A stretch of 64,000 bases of DNA from JAFGPJ01 sp964612465. Lineage in GTDB: Bacteria > Planctomycetota > Phycisphaerae > Sedimentisphaerales > Anaerobacaceae. The stretch spans positions 10,768 to 74,767 of the forward strand of contig CAZTDF010000001.1 in NCBI GenBank assembly GCA_964612465.1, given 5' to 3'. The translations under genes and the position numbers were made by a program. Below are positions 41,162 through 48,489 of this stretch, in pieces (the first letter of the stretch is position 1; the number at the start of each line of letters is the position of its first letter). The notes beneath the pieces are model-generated. The model made no database searches. It saw only the letters and a program-made list of their open reading frames with translations, and was not told the DNA's origin.

Positions 41162-41293
41162 ATGACACTCGGACAATTATTACTTTTAGTGCTGATCGTT
41201 GCAGTATTCTGGATCGCAAGCAAACTGAAAAAACATGACCAAAAAATCGATAAACTGGAAGGCAAGCTTGAAGGCAAGAACGAAAATGAATAG
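41162..41293 (+). CDS. Small one-helix membrane protein (43 aa)
   Basis: 43 residues from an ATG preceded by AAAGGAG. One hydrophobic helix (LGQLLLLVLIVAVFWIASKL) and a charged Lys/Glu tail with a repeated KLEGK. It begins the tight run of magnetosome-type genes, 11 bp before the first PDZ gene. Likely a bitopic membrane protein; family not recognised. Confidence 0.6.
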   Translation: MTLGQLLLLVLIVAVFWIASKLKKHDQKIDKLEGKLEGKNENE

Positions 41294-41304
41294 GGGTAAA
41301 AGCC

Positions 41305-42300
41305 TTGAGGGTTGATAAAAAACAGGTCGGTAAAAGTTCGAAGCGATACTACTGGTTGGCTTTTGTTATCGGCGGGATGACGGCTGCTTTAATGGGTTGT
41401 TTAGTATATTCGTACGTAACCAAAGGTAACCACAGTCTTTTGAGTAGTGCTGTCGGTAATCCCAAGGCGGATGAAGCGAACGTTCGGACTGACCCGACGG
41501 AGGAGAAGTCTGTTTCGCCATCCGCTTTTCTCGGAGTAGAGATTATGTCTGTGAATGCGGTTATTGCTGAGCAGTTTGGCCTGTCGAATCCGTGCGGTGT
41601 TCTTGTAAACAGCGTTGTTGACGGCTCACCAGCTCAAGAGTCGGGACTTCGAAGAAGTGATGTTATTCTATCCCTGAATAGCATTGCAGTTGAGGACGTA
41701 AACAGCTTCAGAAGTATTATGAGCACTCTAAATCCCGGTGACAATGTGAAAATTGTGTACATAAGAAACAGGCAAAAAGATACAGTCTATGCCACATTAG
41801 CCGACTCATCCGCCGTTCTGAATGTCGCGAAAGATACAAGTGGTTCTGACTGGGGTGTATTGCTGTCTGTTCTCAATTCGGATTTGCGCAGTTCGCTGCG
41901 TATTCCGGCCAATATCGATGGGATTGTGATTCTGTCGGTAACACCAGGTGGCCTGGCGGATCAGGCTGGTTTGCTGCCCGGCGATGTGATTACCGGGATT
42001 AACAATACGCCAATTGCAGATATGGGCGACTTCTTCGGTGCATTGTCGTCAGACAAAGACGACAAAGTACTTCTGGATGTTTACAGTCAGGGCACATTAC
42101 GTTATGTGGCGTTGGATTCATCCGGTGTCGTCACAGCGGTTGCCAGTACACAGACAAGTCTGCTGGACAGAATACTTTCGGCATTTACTGACAACGATAA
42201 CGTCATACTTACCGAACATACAAATGAAGAGGATGATTATGAAAAGCCGGTATGCAAACGGCTCGAGGAATCAGGGGAACGTTATGAAGATGAAGACTGA
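41305..42300 (+). CDS. Membrane-anchored double-PDZ protein (MamE/MamP-like without protease)
   Basis: 331 residues, TTG start after GGGGTAAA. A single N-terminal membrane helix (about 13-34) and two PDZ domains: PDZ1 about 72-165 (SAFLGVEIMSVN, SPAQESGLRRSDVILSLN) and PDZ2 about 180-275 (GVLLSVLNSDLRSS, ADQAGLLPGDVITGINN). A short acidic tail follows. In Alphaproteobacteria PDZ pairs sit on the C-terminus of the protease MamE and on MamP; here the pair stands alone and the protease is the next gene. No CxxCH haem motif. Paralogues with the same lead and PDZ pair are at 48490, 55849 and 60398. Expected role: scaffold or substrate-binding on the outer/lumen side of the magnetosome membrane. 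Confidence 0.78.
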   Translation: MRVDKKQVGKSSKRYYWLAFVIGGMTAALMGCLVYSYVTKGNHSLLSSAVGNPKADEANVRTDPTEEKSVSPSAFLGVEIMSVNAVIAEQFGLSNPCGVLVNSVVDGSPAQESGLRRSDVILSLNSIAVEDVNSFRSIMSTLNPGDNVKIVYIRNRQKDTVYATLADSSAVLNVAKDTSGSDWGVLLSVLNSDLRSSLRIPANIDGIVILSVTPGGLADQAGLLPGDVITGINNTPIADMGDFFGALSSDKDDKVLLDVYSQGTLRYVALDSSGVVTAVASTQTSLLDRILSAFTDNDNVILTEHTNEEDDYEKPVCKRLEESGERYEDED

Positions 42301-42315
42301 TAAAAAGGTGTGCAG

Positions 42316-43251
42316 ATGAATTTCAAAAAATGGCTTTCGGAAAATATCTTGTGGGTGCTCGTAGCACTTGTCGTAGTTAACTTTCTCATAGTGTACTGGG
42401 GTACTATCAATCTGGGAATCTATGGCACGCGCAGCTCCCTCCTGAGGTGGGACCTGCTGCAGCGCAAGAAACCGCTCTTACAGGAGCAGACCACAGCAGC
42501 AAATGTAGAAGTTGATACGCTTACAATGCCGGGTCAGCGTCCGAGTACGGTTGCAAGTAATAATCTTGTATTAACATGTGCGGATGATGATTTGGCCTCT
42601 GCCTTTGCGTCTGTCAGGCCTGCGGTTGTCAATATAACTGCGGACAAGGTAACACAGAGAAGAGGCGGGCCGGCTTTGGCAAGTTCAGTTGCTTTCGATG
42701 ACCCGTCCATACAATTCGTTGAAGAGGCATCTCTTGGGTCAGGAATTATCGTTGACCACAGGGGTTATATCGTGACCAATGCTCATGTAGTAGCCAATGC
42801 CACAAGTATCAAGGTTGTAACCTTCAGTTCGGCAAGAGTGGTTTATCCAGCCGTAATCATTCGCAAAGACCTGGAAAATGATATTGCCATTTTGAAGATC
42901 GAACTCGACTCGTCTATGCCTACTGTGATTCTCGGAGACTCCGATATGATAAAAGTGGCTGATATAGTTCTGACCGTAGGCTCGCCTTTCGGGTTAGAGC
43001 AAACCGTTACGGCAGGGATTATAAGCGATGATTCAAGAAACCTTGTCATAGACGGCCAAACCTATGATGATATGATTCAGACAGATGCGGCTATTAACAG
43101 GGGCAATTCCGGCGGACCGCTTATCAACGTAAAAGGCGAGGTCATAGGCATAAACACAGCCATCTACGCTCCTACCGGCGTATTCACAGGTGTTGGATTT
43201 GCGATTCCTATTAACAAGGTAAAACCAATTGTCAAAGAAACAATCAGGTAA
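42316..43251 (+). CDS. MamE/MamO-type trypsin-like serine protease
   Basis: 311 residues from the ATG at 42316 (GTG at 42310 is also in frame). One membrane helix (about 10-32), a roughly 60-residue linker, and a HtrA-type trypsin domain: His157 in TNAHVV, Asp189 in NDIAIL and Ser265 in GNSGGP, so the catalytic triad looks complete. No PDZ domain, unlike HtrA or classical MamE; the PDZ pair is encoded by the preceding gene. MamE is needed for proteolytic maturation and protein sorting to magnetosomes, while MamO has a degenerate site, so by catalytic residues this is nearer MamE. Directly followed by the mamL-like gene (5 bp). Confidence 0.78.
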   Translation: MNFKKWLSENILWVLVALVVVNFLIVYWGTINLGIYGTRSSLLRWDLLQRKKPLLQEQTTAANVEVDTLTMPGQRPSTVASNNLVLTCADDDLASAFASVRPAVVNITADKVTQRRGGPALASSVAFDDPSIQFVEEASLGSGIIVDHRGYIVTNAHVVANATSIKVVTFSSARVVYPAVIIRKDLENDIAILKIELDSSMPTVILGDSDMIKVADIVLTVGSPFGLEQTVTAGIISDDSRNLVIDGQTYDDMIQTDAAINRGNSGGPLINVKGEVIGINTAIYAPTGVFTGVGFAIPINKVKPIVKETIR

Positions 43252-43256
43252 AAAAT

Positions 43257-43463
43257 ATGTGGCGAACGATAATAGTTGTAATTGTTGTATTGATTATTTT
43301 CCTGTTTATTGGCGACAATATGCACACAACACGGGTAAATATGCCTTTCACAAACGGCTTTGAGATAAGAACGGTTTTTCTTTTGGCCTTGAGCTTTATT
43401 GTCGGTTACGGCACGGCGTCCCTCGTAGGTTTTATAAAAAACTCCAAAAATAACAAAAAGTGA
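43257..43463 (+). CDS. mamL: MamL-like small membrane protein
   Basis: 68 residues with two hydrophobic helices (TIIVVIVVLIIFLFIGDN and VFLLALSFIVGYGTASLVGF) and a basic C-terminal tail (KNSKNNKK). This is the length, topology and basic tail of MamL, a LapA-domain-like protein required for magnetosome membrane invagination in Alphaproteobacteria, where the positively charged tail is thought to bind the membrane. LapA proteins of other pathways look alike, so the assignment leans on its position between a MamE/O-type protease and a CDF gene, as in known magnetosome operons. Confidence 0.65.
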   Translation: MWRTIIVVIVVLIIFLFIGDNMHTTRVNMPFTNGFEIRTVFLLALSFIVGYGTASLVGFIKNSKNNKK

Positions 43464-43474
43464 ATTAATTGCAA

Positions 43475-44347
43475 ATGAGCACAATTAAATTATATCCAAA
43501 TCCTGACGATTCAGTTCAACCATTTCTGGCAGGGCTGCTGGCTAATCTGGCGATTGCCATTCTGAAGTTTGGAATAGCCTTACTGGGCGGCAGCAGGCTG
43601 GTTTTGATGGACGGCCTTTTCTCCTTTATGGCGGCAGTGGCTTTTTTGATTCCATGGCAAGCACAGGTTATAGAAAAAAAGCCTCACGATGAGAGATACC
43701 CGTATGGCTTAGGCAAGGTACTGTTTATAAGTATGGCAGTGATCGGCTTTCTTGGTCTGGTTATTTCTGTTCATATGATTTACTACAGCCTGGTGGTCAT
43801 GGCTGGACTACAAATGCATGGTTTATACACCCTGGCGATAATGGTCACGATTATATCTGTAATAACCAACGAGGTTCTTTATCGATATCTTGCGGAGAAA
43901 ACCAAAAGTTGCTCAAGTACAGTGTTGGCCATGTCCGGGCGTTACAATCGCATCGGTGCGTGGATTTCGTCTTTTGTCCTGTTATTTTTAATTCTTTCTT
44001 ATCTCGGTGGTGCGTATCTTGAGAGGATTGGTGTCGCAATCATTTCAATCGTTGTGTTTTTTATCAGCCTTCGAATGCTTTTTGTGGGCTTTAGCGGGAT
44101 TATGGACAAGGTTCCATCACCCAAAATCCTGGAGCGAATAAGGGTATGCACGCAAAAGGTAAGCGAGGAAAAAGAGATTATAAACGTAAAGGCCAGGTAC
44201 GTTGGAACACTGCTGCATATTGATATGTGGATAAGAGTAGATGATGAGCTCAGTATGGAGCAGGCCGATAGAATTGCCCGCCGCGTCAAAGTACAGTTAA
44301 TGGAGAAAATTCCTTTCGCAAGAGAAGTGAATGTTATTATCGCATGA
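43475..44347 (+). CDS. CDF-family protein with degenerate metal site (MamM-like position)
   Basis: 290 residues from the ATG at 43475 (TTG at 43469 also in frame). Six hydrophobic segments and a cytoplasmic C-terminal domain as in cation diffusion facilitators, with DERYPYGLGK between helices 2 and 3, which is close to the MamB/MamM pattern. Aligned with the two MamB-type proteins downstream, the helix-2 metal residues HxxxD are replaced (D-GLF-SFMA) and the helix-5 ExxxD by Y and G (RYNRIGAW). All four transport-site ligands therefore appear lost. It occupies the place of MamM after MamL, but probably does not transport in the canonical way; a heterodimer partner or structural role is more likely. 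Overlaps the next gene by 4 bp. Confidence 0.72.
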   Translation: MSTIKLYPNPDDSVQPFLAGLLANLAIAILKFGIALLGGSRLVLMDGLFSFMAAVAFLIPWQAQVIEKKPHDERYPYGLGKVLFISMAVIGFLGLVISVHMIYYSLVVMAGLQMHGLYTLAIMVTIISVITNEVLYRYLAEKTKSCSSTVLAMSGRYNRIGAWISSFVLLFLILSYLGGAYLERIGVAIISIVVFFISLRMLFVGFSGIMDKVPSPKILERIRVCTQKVSEEKEIINVKARYVGTLLHIDMWIRVDDELSMEQADRIARRVKVQLMEKIPFAREVNVIIA

Positions 44348-44826
44348 TAACGACTAAGAAAAAAGTTTTTATTTTAGTAGTTGTTTTGGCTTTAGCTGTC
44401 TTATTAATAGCTGGAAGATTGGTAGTATGCGCCAGGACTGCAGGGGTGGCCCAATCTGCTGACAGTTTTGTTTTTAACTTGCCCAATGAGGCCGGTTTCT
44501 ACAATATTACCGTCGTTGAATTGAAGACCAGGATAGACAACAAATCCGATAAGAATTTTATAGTCGTCGATATCAGAGATAACGCATCTTATGCCCAGGG
44601 TCATATACCCGGGGCGATAAACATACCTTTAAATGAACTGGGCTACCGCGTATTCAGTCTGGATAAAACAAAGGACATAATCGTGTATTGCTTTACCGGC
44701 GTAACAAGCCAGGTTGCATGCCAGATACTTGTAAATGCCGGGTTTAAAGATGTGTATAACGTGATAGGCGGAATAAAAGCGTGGAATTATGCTGTTGAAA
44801 CAAGCGATGGCAGAGTAGATATTTAA
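44344..44826 (+). CDS. Membrane-anchored rhodanese-domain protein
   Basis: 160 residues, starting at an ATGA overlap with the CDF gene. An N-terminal membrane helix (about 6-28) and then one rhodanese domain (about 50-155) with VVDIRDNASYAQGHIPGAIN and the active-site loop starting at Cys116 (YCFTGVTS), and the usual end IGGIKAWNYAVE. Rhodaneses carry persulfide sulfur or act as thiol redox sensors; the anchor would place this one outside the cytoplasm or in the magnetosome lumen. Its position between the MamM-like gene and mamI makes a role in the organelle plausible (sulfur delivery or thiol handling), but this is inference. Confidence 0.82.
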   Translation: MITTKKKVFILVVVLALAVLLIAGRLVVCARTAGVAQSADSFVFNLPNEAGFYNITVVELKTRIDNKSDKNFIVVDIRDNASYAQGHIPGAINIPLNELGYRVFSLDKTKDIIVYCFTGVTSQVACQILVNAGFKDVYNVIGGIKAWNYAVETSDGRVDI

Positions 44827-44862
44827 GAAAAATGAAGAAAAATTTAGTAGAAAGGAGCAAAA

Positions 44863-45060
44863 ATGTTGCACATTGTTGTAGGAATCATCGCAATCGTGAT
44901 TGGACTGTGGGGGATAATGGGCAACTGGTATATGTTCAAAGATATACTGGTTACTATCGTGCCGCTGGCAGTGCTTTTATTTGGAATAGTGGCAGTATTA
45001 GCCGGTATTCGCAAAATGAAAGCAAACTTGGCTGCCAAAGAGAAAAGTGAGGAGGCATAA
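44863..45060 (+). CDS. mamI: MamI-like small membrane protein
   Basis: 65 residues with AAAGGAG before the ATG. Two hydrophobic helices (VVGIIAIVIGLWGIMGNW and ILVTIVPLAVLLFGIVAVLAG) and a short charged tail. MamI of magnetospirilla has the same size, the same GLxGxxxW at the end of helix 1 and a VPxALLxFGxVAxxxG second helix, so the match is good for so short a protein. MamI is one of the few proteins needed to form the magnetosome vesicle and also influences crystal nucleation. Followed after 3 bp by the MamA gene, as expected for a core cluster. Confidence 0.75.
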   Translation: MLHIVVGIIAIVIGLWGIMGNWYMFKDILVTIVPLAVLLFGIVAVLAGIRKMKANLAAKEKSEEA

Positions 45061-45063
45061 AAG

Positions 45064-45726
45064 ATGACAAAGAAGAGCGAAACGAAAGAGCCCAAAAAGG
45101 ATCAGGCGGTGCCGCTGACCCTTCGGACGCAGAGTTTTTTCGGCAAACTCAGAGGGTGCCTTGATGGTCTTGTTAATGGCTACTGTAATTTAACACATAT
45201 TGAAGCTGTTGAGGCAAAGGAGCTGGTCTTCAAAAAAGCTGCTGCATTGATGGAGCGTGGTCAGTACGGAAAGGCCATTGACCACTACAACAAATTGATT
45301 GGCATGGGTAAAGAAGAAGCGAATATTTATTACAACCTCGGTATCTGTTGTGAGCGGGAAGGTATGGATGAGGAGGCACAGGAGGCTTATAAGAAGGCAT
45401 CTGAGATGGACAAATCCCATACGGATGCTGTCTATAGATTAGGACTGTTGGCCATAAAAAACGATGATTCTGAGGCGGCAGTTAAATATCTCAGTTCTCT
45501 TGCCCGCAAGGATAAAACGTCGTTCGACATTATGTATAACCTCGGTGTTGCCTATGACAAGCTCAAGAATTATGAAAAAGCGATAGAGAGCCTTATCAAG
45601 GCGACAAAAATTGAACCAAACTACTCCAAGGTTCACAAACGACTTGGTTACACCTATGAGGCAATGGGTAAGCGTGAAGAAGCTATGGAATGTTTCAAAA
45701 AGGCTATGGAGCTTGAAGAGATTTAG
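45064..45726 (+). CDS. mamA: MamA, TPR magnetosome protein
   Basis: 220 residues, the usual MamA length. After a roughly 50-residue N-terminal region there are five to six tetratricopeptide repeats (for example GQYGKAIDHYNKLIG, EEANIYYNLGICCEREGMDE, FDIMYNLGVAYDKLKNYEKA, VHKRLGYTYEAMGKREEAME). MamA coats the cytosolic face of magnetosomes as a self-assembling scaffold. The last repeat closely follows MamA of magnetospirilla in pattern (VHRAIAFSYEQMGRHEEA there, from memory). No signal peptide. Generic TPR proteins are common, so the neighbours mamI and mamQ are important to this call. Confidence 0.78.
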   Translation: MTKKSETKEPKKDQAVPLTLRTQSFFGKLRGCLDGLVNGYCNLTHIEAVEAKELVFKKAAALMERGQYGKAIDHYNKLIGMGKEEANIYYNLGICCEREGMDEEAQEAYKKASEMDKSHTDAVYRLGLLAIKNDDSEAAVKYLSSLARKDKTSFDIMYNLGVAYDKLKNYEKAIESLIKATKIEPNYSKVHKRLGYTYEAMGKREEAMECFKKAMELEEI

Positions 45727-45737
45727 AAAGGTTCTTT

Positions 45738-46508
45738 ATGGCGATTCCCTTTAGAAAATCAGCCAGCGAAAAACGTCAGGAAAAGGTGCGAGTGGTCTTA
45801 GGTTCAGAGCATTTTCAGAAGAAGCGGTGGCTGCATTTATTTGGCAGGTTTATTGCTGACTATTACATGCCCATTACCATAACGGTACTGACGGTAGCTT
45901 GTATATATGCTCATATATACTTTTACAACACATTTACCATGATGAAACAGCAGATAGACAATCGGTTAGCGCAGATAGAAGCCGGGCTTCAGATGAGAGA
46001 AAATATTGTTACCGGCCTGACGGACGTGGTGAAAGGGTTCGTAGCCCATGAAGAGGACATATTCACATCCGCGATAGAGACAAGGAAAGATTCCATGACC
46101 GTCTCAAATGATTTGAAGAAACTGATCGAGGGCGCAAAGCAATTTGCCGGAAACGAATTTTCGCCGACTGGCTTAACAAGGCTTATGGCTGTGGCGGAGA
46201 ATTACCCGCAATTAGTCTCAAGCCAGCCGTACAAAGAGCTCGTTGTTCAAATTGCGAAAGTGGAAAGCCAGATTTATGACAAAAGGCTCGAGTACAGTGA
46301 CGTCATGAACATTTATAACACCCAACTGGCCACTTTTCCCGGCAATATTTTCGGGAAGATTCTGCGTTTCCAAAAACAGCCGTACTATAGCTGGGAAAAT
46401 GAGGCTGAATGGGTGTTTGAAGCAAATTCACAGTTAGCTAAACCACCAGCAAATGTGGAGTCCGAGGGCATTGGCAAGAAATTAGAAGTTGAGGCTGATT
46501 CTAAATAA
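45738..46508 (+). CDS. mamQ: MamQ, LemA-domain magnetosome protein
   Basis: 256 residues. A basic N-terminus, one membrane helix (about 33-58; YYMPITITVLTVACIYAHIY), then the LemA helical bundle (about 65-205) with QQIDNRLAQIEAGLQMRENI and the family-typical end VMNIYNTQLATFPGNIFGKI. The LemA family is widespread, but the N-terminal anchor after a charged leader and the place between MamA and MamB are those of MamQ, one of four proteins essential for vesicle formation with MamI, MamL and MamB. It starts 11 bp after mamA. Confidence 0.8.
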   Translation: MAIPFRKSASEKRQEKVRVVLGSEHFQKKRWLHLFGRFIADYYMPITITVLTVACIYAHIYFYNTFTMMKQQIDNRLAQIEAGLQMRENIVTGLTDVVKGFVAHEEDIFTSAIETRKDSMTVSNDLKKLIEGAKQFAGNEFSPTGLTRLMAVAENYPQLVSSQPYKELVVQIAKVESQIYDKRLEYSDVMNIYNTQLATFPGNIFGKILRFQKQPYYSWENEAEWVFEANSQLAKPPANVESEGIGKKLEVEADSK

Positions 46509-46654
46509 AGGCAGCCTGAGTAAACAAAATAGAAAGTGATGTACCCTTGAAGGGTAATAAAATCCCGCGAGCGGAATTGTAAATTGTTGTAAAGTACCTT
46601 ATCCGCGAACGAATGGGGGAATTCAATTTGGAGCACCATATAAAGGTCTGATCT

Positions 46655-47545
46655 GTGGCGATAGTGTGTAAACAATGTAATTGGTGTGTCAAGCATGTTG
46701 GCGGTTTGAATCTGTTTGGCAATATTCTTCTGCTTGCCATAAAGCTTTTAGGTGGAATATTCGGCAGAAGCCAGGCATTGATTGCCGATGCCTTGCATTC
46801 TCTAGGTGATGTTGTTGTGGCACTTATGTTACTGGTTAGCTTGAAGGTATCTTCTGTTCCACCGGATGAGGATCATCACTGGGGCCATGGCAATATTGAG
46901 TATATCACCTCGGTCATAATAGGTGTATTGCTTATCTGTGCGGCCATTATGATTTCCATATCCGCGATATTTACTATCGTCACAGGAAGGATGGATGATC
47001 CGGGCATTCTGGCGGTATGGGCGGCTTTGATATCTATTATTGTCAACGGAATTTTATGCAAACAGGGTATTTGTGTCGGCGAACAAATAAATTCGCCCGT
47101 GATGATAGCAAACGCCCGGGAGAAAAGGTCAGATGCTTACACTTCTCTTGCCGCTCTGATAGGTGTTTTCGGTGCAAAGATGGGGTTTATATTCTTAGAT
47201 CCTGTTGCTGCTATTGTTGTTGGTTTTATGATTGCCAAATTCGGATTAGATACGCTTCTTGAAGGGGTCAAAGGCATATCCGACCGGTCTTTTGACAAAG
47301 AGACCCTTGCCAGCGTGAAAAGACTGGTCTTAAAGAAGGAAAGTATAAAAGATATAGGCCGATTAAGAGCCAGGCAAATCGGCCAGAAAAATTGGATCGA
47401 TCTTGAAGCGATTTTCGCTCCTGAAGTGAAAGTCTCGGAAGTAAGAACTACAATCGCAAGTCTTAGAAAAGACATAATGGAGCGATTCGAGGGGATAGCT
47501 GACGTGGTGATCATATCCCGTGCGTCAAAGCCGGAACTAAAGTAA
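46655..47545 (+). CDS. mamB: MamB-type cation diffusion facilitator, copy 1
   Basis: 296 residues, GTG start. The N-terminus carries CKQCNWC just before the first helix; MamB of magnetospirilla also has a CxxC there. Helix 2 holds ADALHSLGD (HxxxD), followed by PPDEDHHWGHGN; the loop before helix 5 has CVGEQINSPVMIANA with EKRSD (ExxxD). All four transport-site residues are thus present with Glu for the usual His/Asp. The NSPxxIANA segment is distinctive of MamB. A cytoplasmic dimerisation domain follows (RQIGQKNWIDLEAIF). MamB brings iron into the magnetosome and starts membrane invagination. The 146-bp gap upstream could contain a promoter. Paralogue directly downstream. Confidence 0.82.
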   Translation: MAIVCKQCNWCVKHVGGLNLFGNILLLAIKLLGGIFGRSQALIADALHSLGDVVVALMLLVSLKVSSVPPDEDHHWGHGNIEYITSVIIGVLLICAAIMISISAIFTIVTGRMDDPGILAVWAALISIIVNGILCKQGICVGEQINSPVMIANAREKRSDAYTSLAALIGVFGAKMGFIFLDPVAAIVVGFMIAKFGLDTLLEGVKGISDRSFDKETLASVKRLVLKKESIKDIGRLRARQIGQKNWIDLEAIFAPEVKVSEVRTTIASLRKDIMERFEGIADVVIISRASKPELK

Positions 47546-47584
47546 ATACAGTTATCATACTTATCACATAACGAATTTAAAACT

Positions 47585-48487
47585 ATGGCAGTTGTTTGTA
47601 AAAGATGTTACTGGTGTGCCAAGCATGTCGGAGGGCTAAACTTTTGGGGCAATCTCGCCCTTCTGGTCGTAAAGCTGTTGGGCGGCATATTCGGCAGAAG
47701 CCAGGCTCTAATCGCCGATGCTGTTCATTCTCTAAGCGACGTTATCGTATCGATATTGCTTATAATCAGCTTAAAGGTCTCTTCGACGCCGCCGGACGAA
47801 GATCATCCATGGGGCCATGGTAATGTAGAATTTATCGTATCAGCCATATTTGGGGTGTTGCTTGTTTGTGCGGCTGTGGCTATTACCGCAGTGTCGATTA
47901 CCTCGATTATTCAGGGAAATGTATACAATACAAGTATTTTGGCTGTGTGGGCGGCGGTCATATCCGTTGTCGCTAATGATATAATGTTCAGACATTCCTT
48001 TTGTGTAGGCCAGAAGGTGAATTCTCCTGCAATGATAGCAAATGCCTTGGAGAACAGGGCCGATGTGTGGTCGTCGCTGGCAGTATTAGCAGGTGTTTTT
48101 GGTGCAAGGATTGGGTTTCCGGTTCTTGACCCCATTGCTGCCGTTATTGTAGGTTTTATGATTGCTAAAAATGGGATAGAAACATTGGTTTTAGGAATTA
48201 AAGGCATGACTGACCGGTCTTTTGACAAGGGAATGCTTGCCCAGGTAAAAAAAATAGTCCTGGAAGAAGTCGCCATAAAAGATGTAAGCAGGCTGCGTTC
48301 CAGACAGATCGGACAAAAAAACTGGATAGACATTGAGGCAATGTTTGATCCACAGATAAAAGTTTCAGAGGTAAAAAAGATAATCGAGAGAATTAAGAAA
48401 AACATAATGGAAAAATTCGAAAAGATCGGGGATGTGGTAATTGTGTCCCGTGTATCAGAACCCCAGTTAAAGTTAAAGGAAATATAA
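47585..48487 (+). CDS. mamB: MamB-type cation diffusion facilitator, copy 2
   Basis: 300 residues, a clear tandem paralogue of the preceding gene (same CKRCYWC motif before helix 1, FGRSQALIADAVHSLSD in helix 2, WGHGN loop, NSPAMIANALENRAD at helix 5, RQIGQKNWIDIEAMF in the C-terminal domain). Transport-site residues HxxxD and ExxxD are present. The pair could form a heterodimer in the way MamB and MamM do, especially as the CDF protein at the MamM-like position lacks its site. It is 2 bp from the start of the giant PDZ protein, so it is cotranscribed. Confidence 0.82.
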   Translation: MAVVCKRCYWCAKHVGGLNFWGNLALLVVKLLGGIFGRSQALIADAVHSLSDVIVSILLIISLKVSSTPPDEDHPWGHGNVEFIVSAIFGVLLVCAAVAITAVSITSIIQGNVYNTSILAVWAAVISVVANDIMFRHSFCVGQKVNSPAMIANALENRADVWSSLAVLAGVFGARIGFPVLDPIAAVIVGFMIAKNGIETLVLGIKGMTDRSFDKGMLAQVKKIVLEEVAIKDVSRLRSRQIGQKNWIDIEAMFDPQIKVSEVKKIIERIKKNIMEKFEKIGDVVIVSRVSEPQLKLKEI

Positions 48488-48489
48488 CT

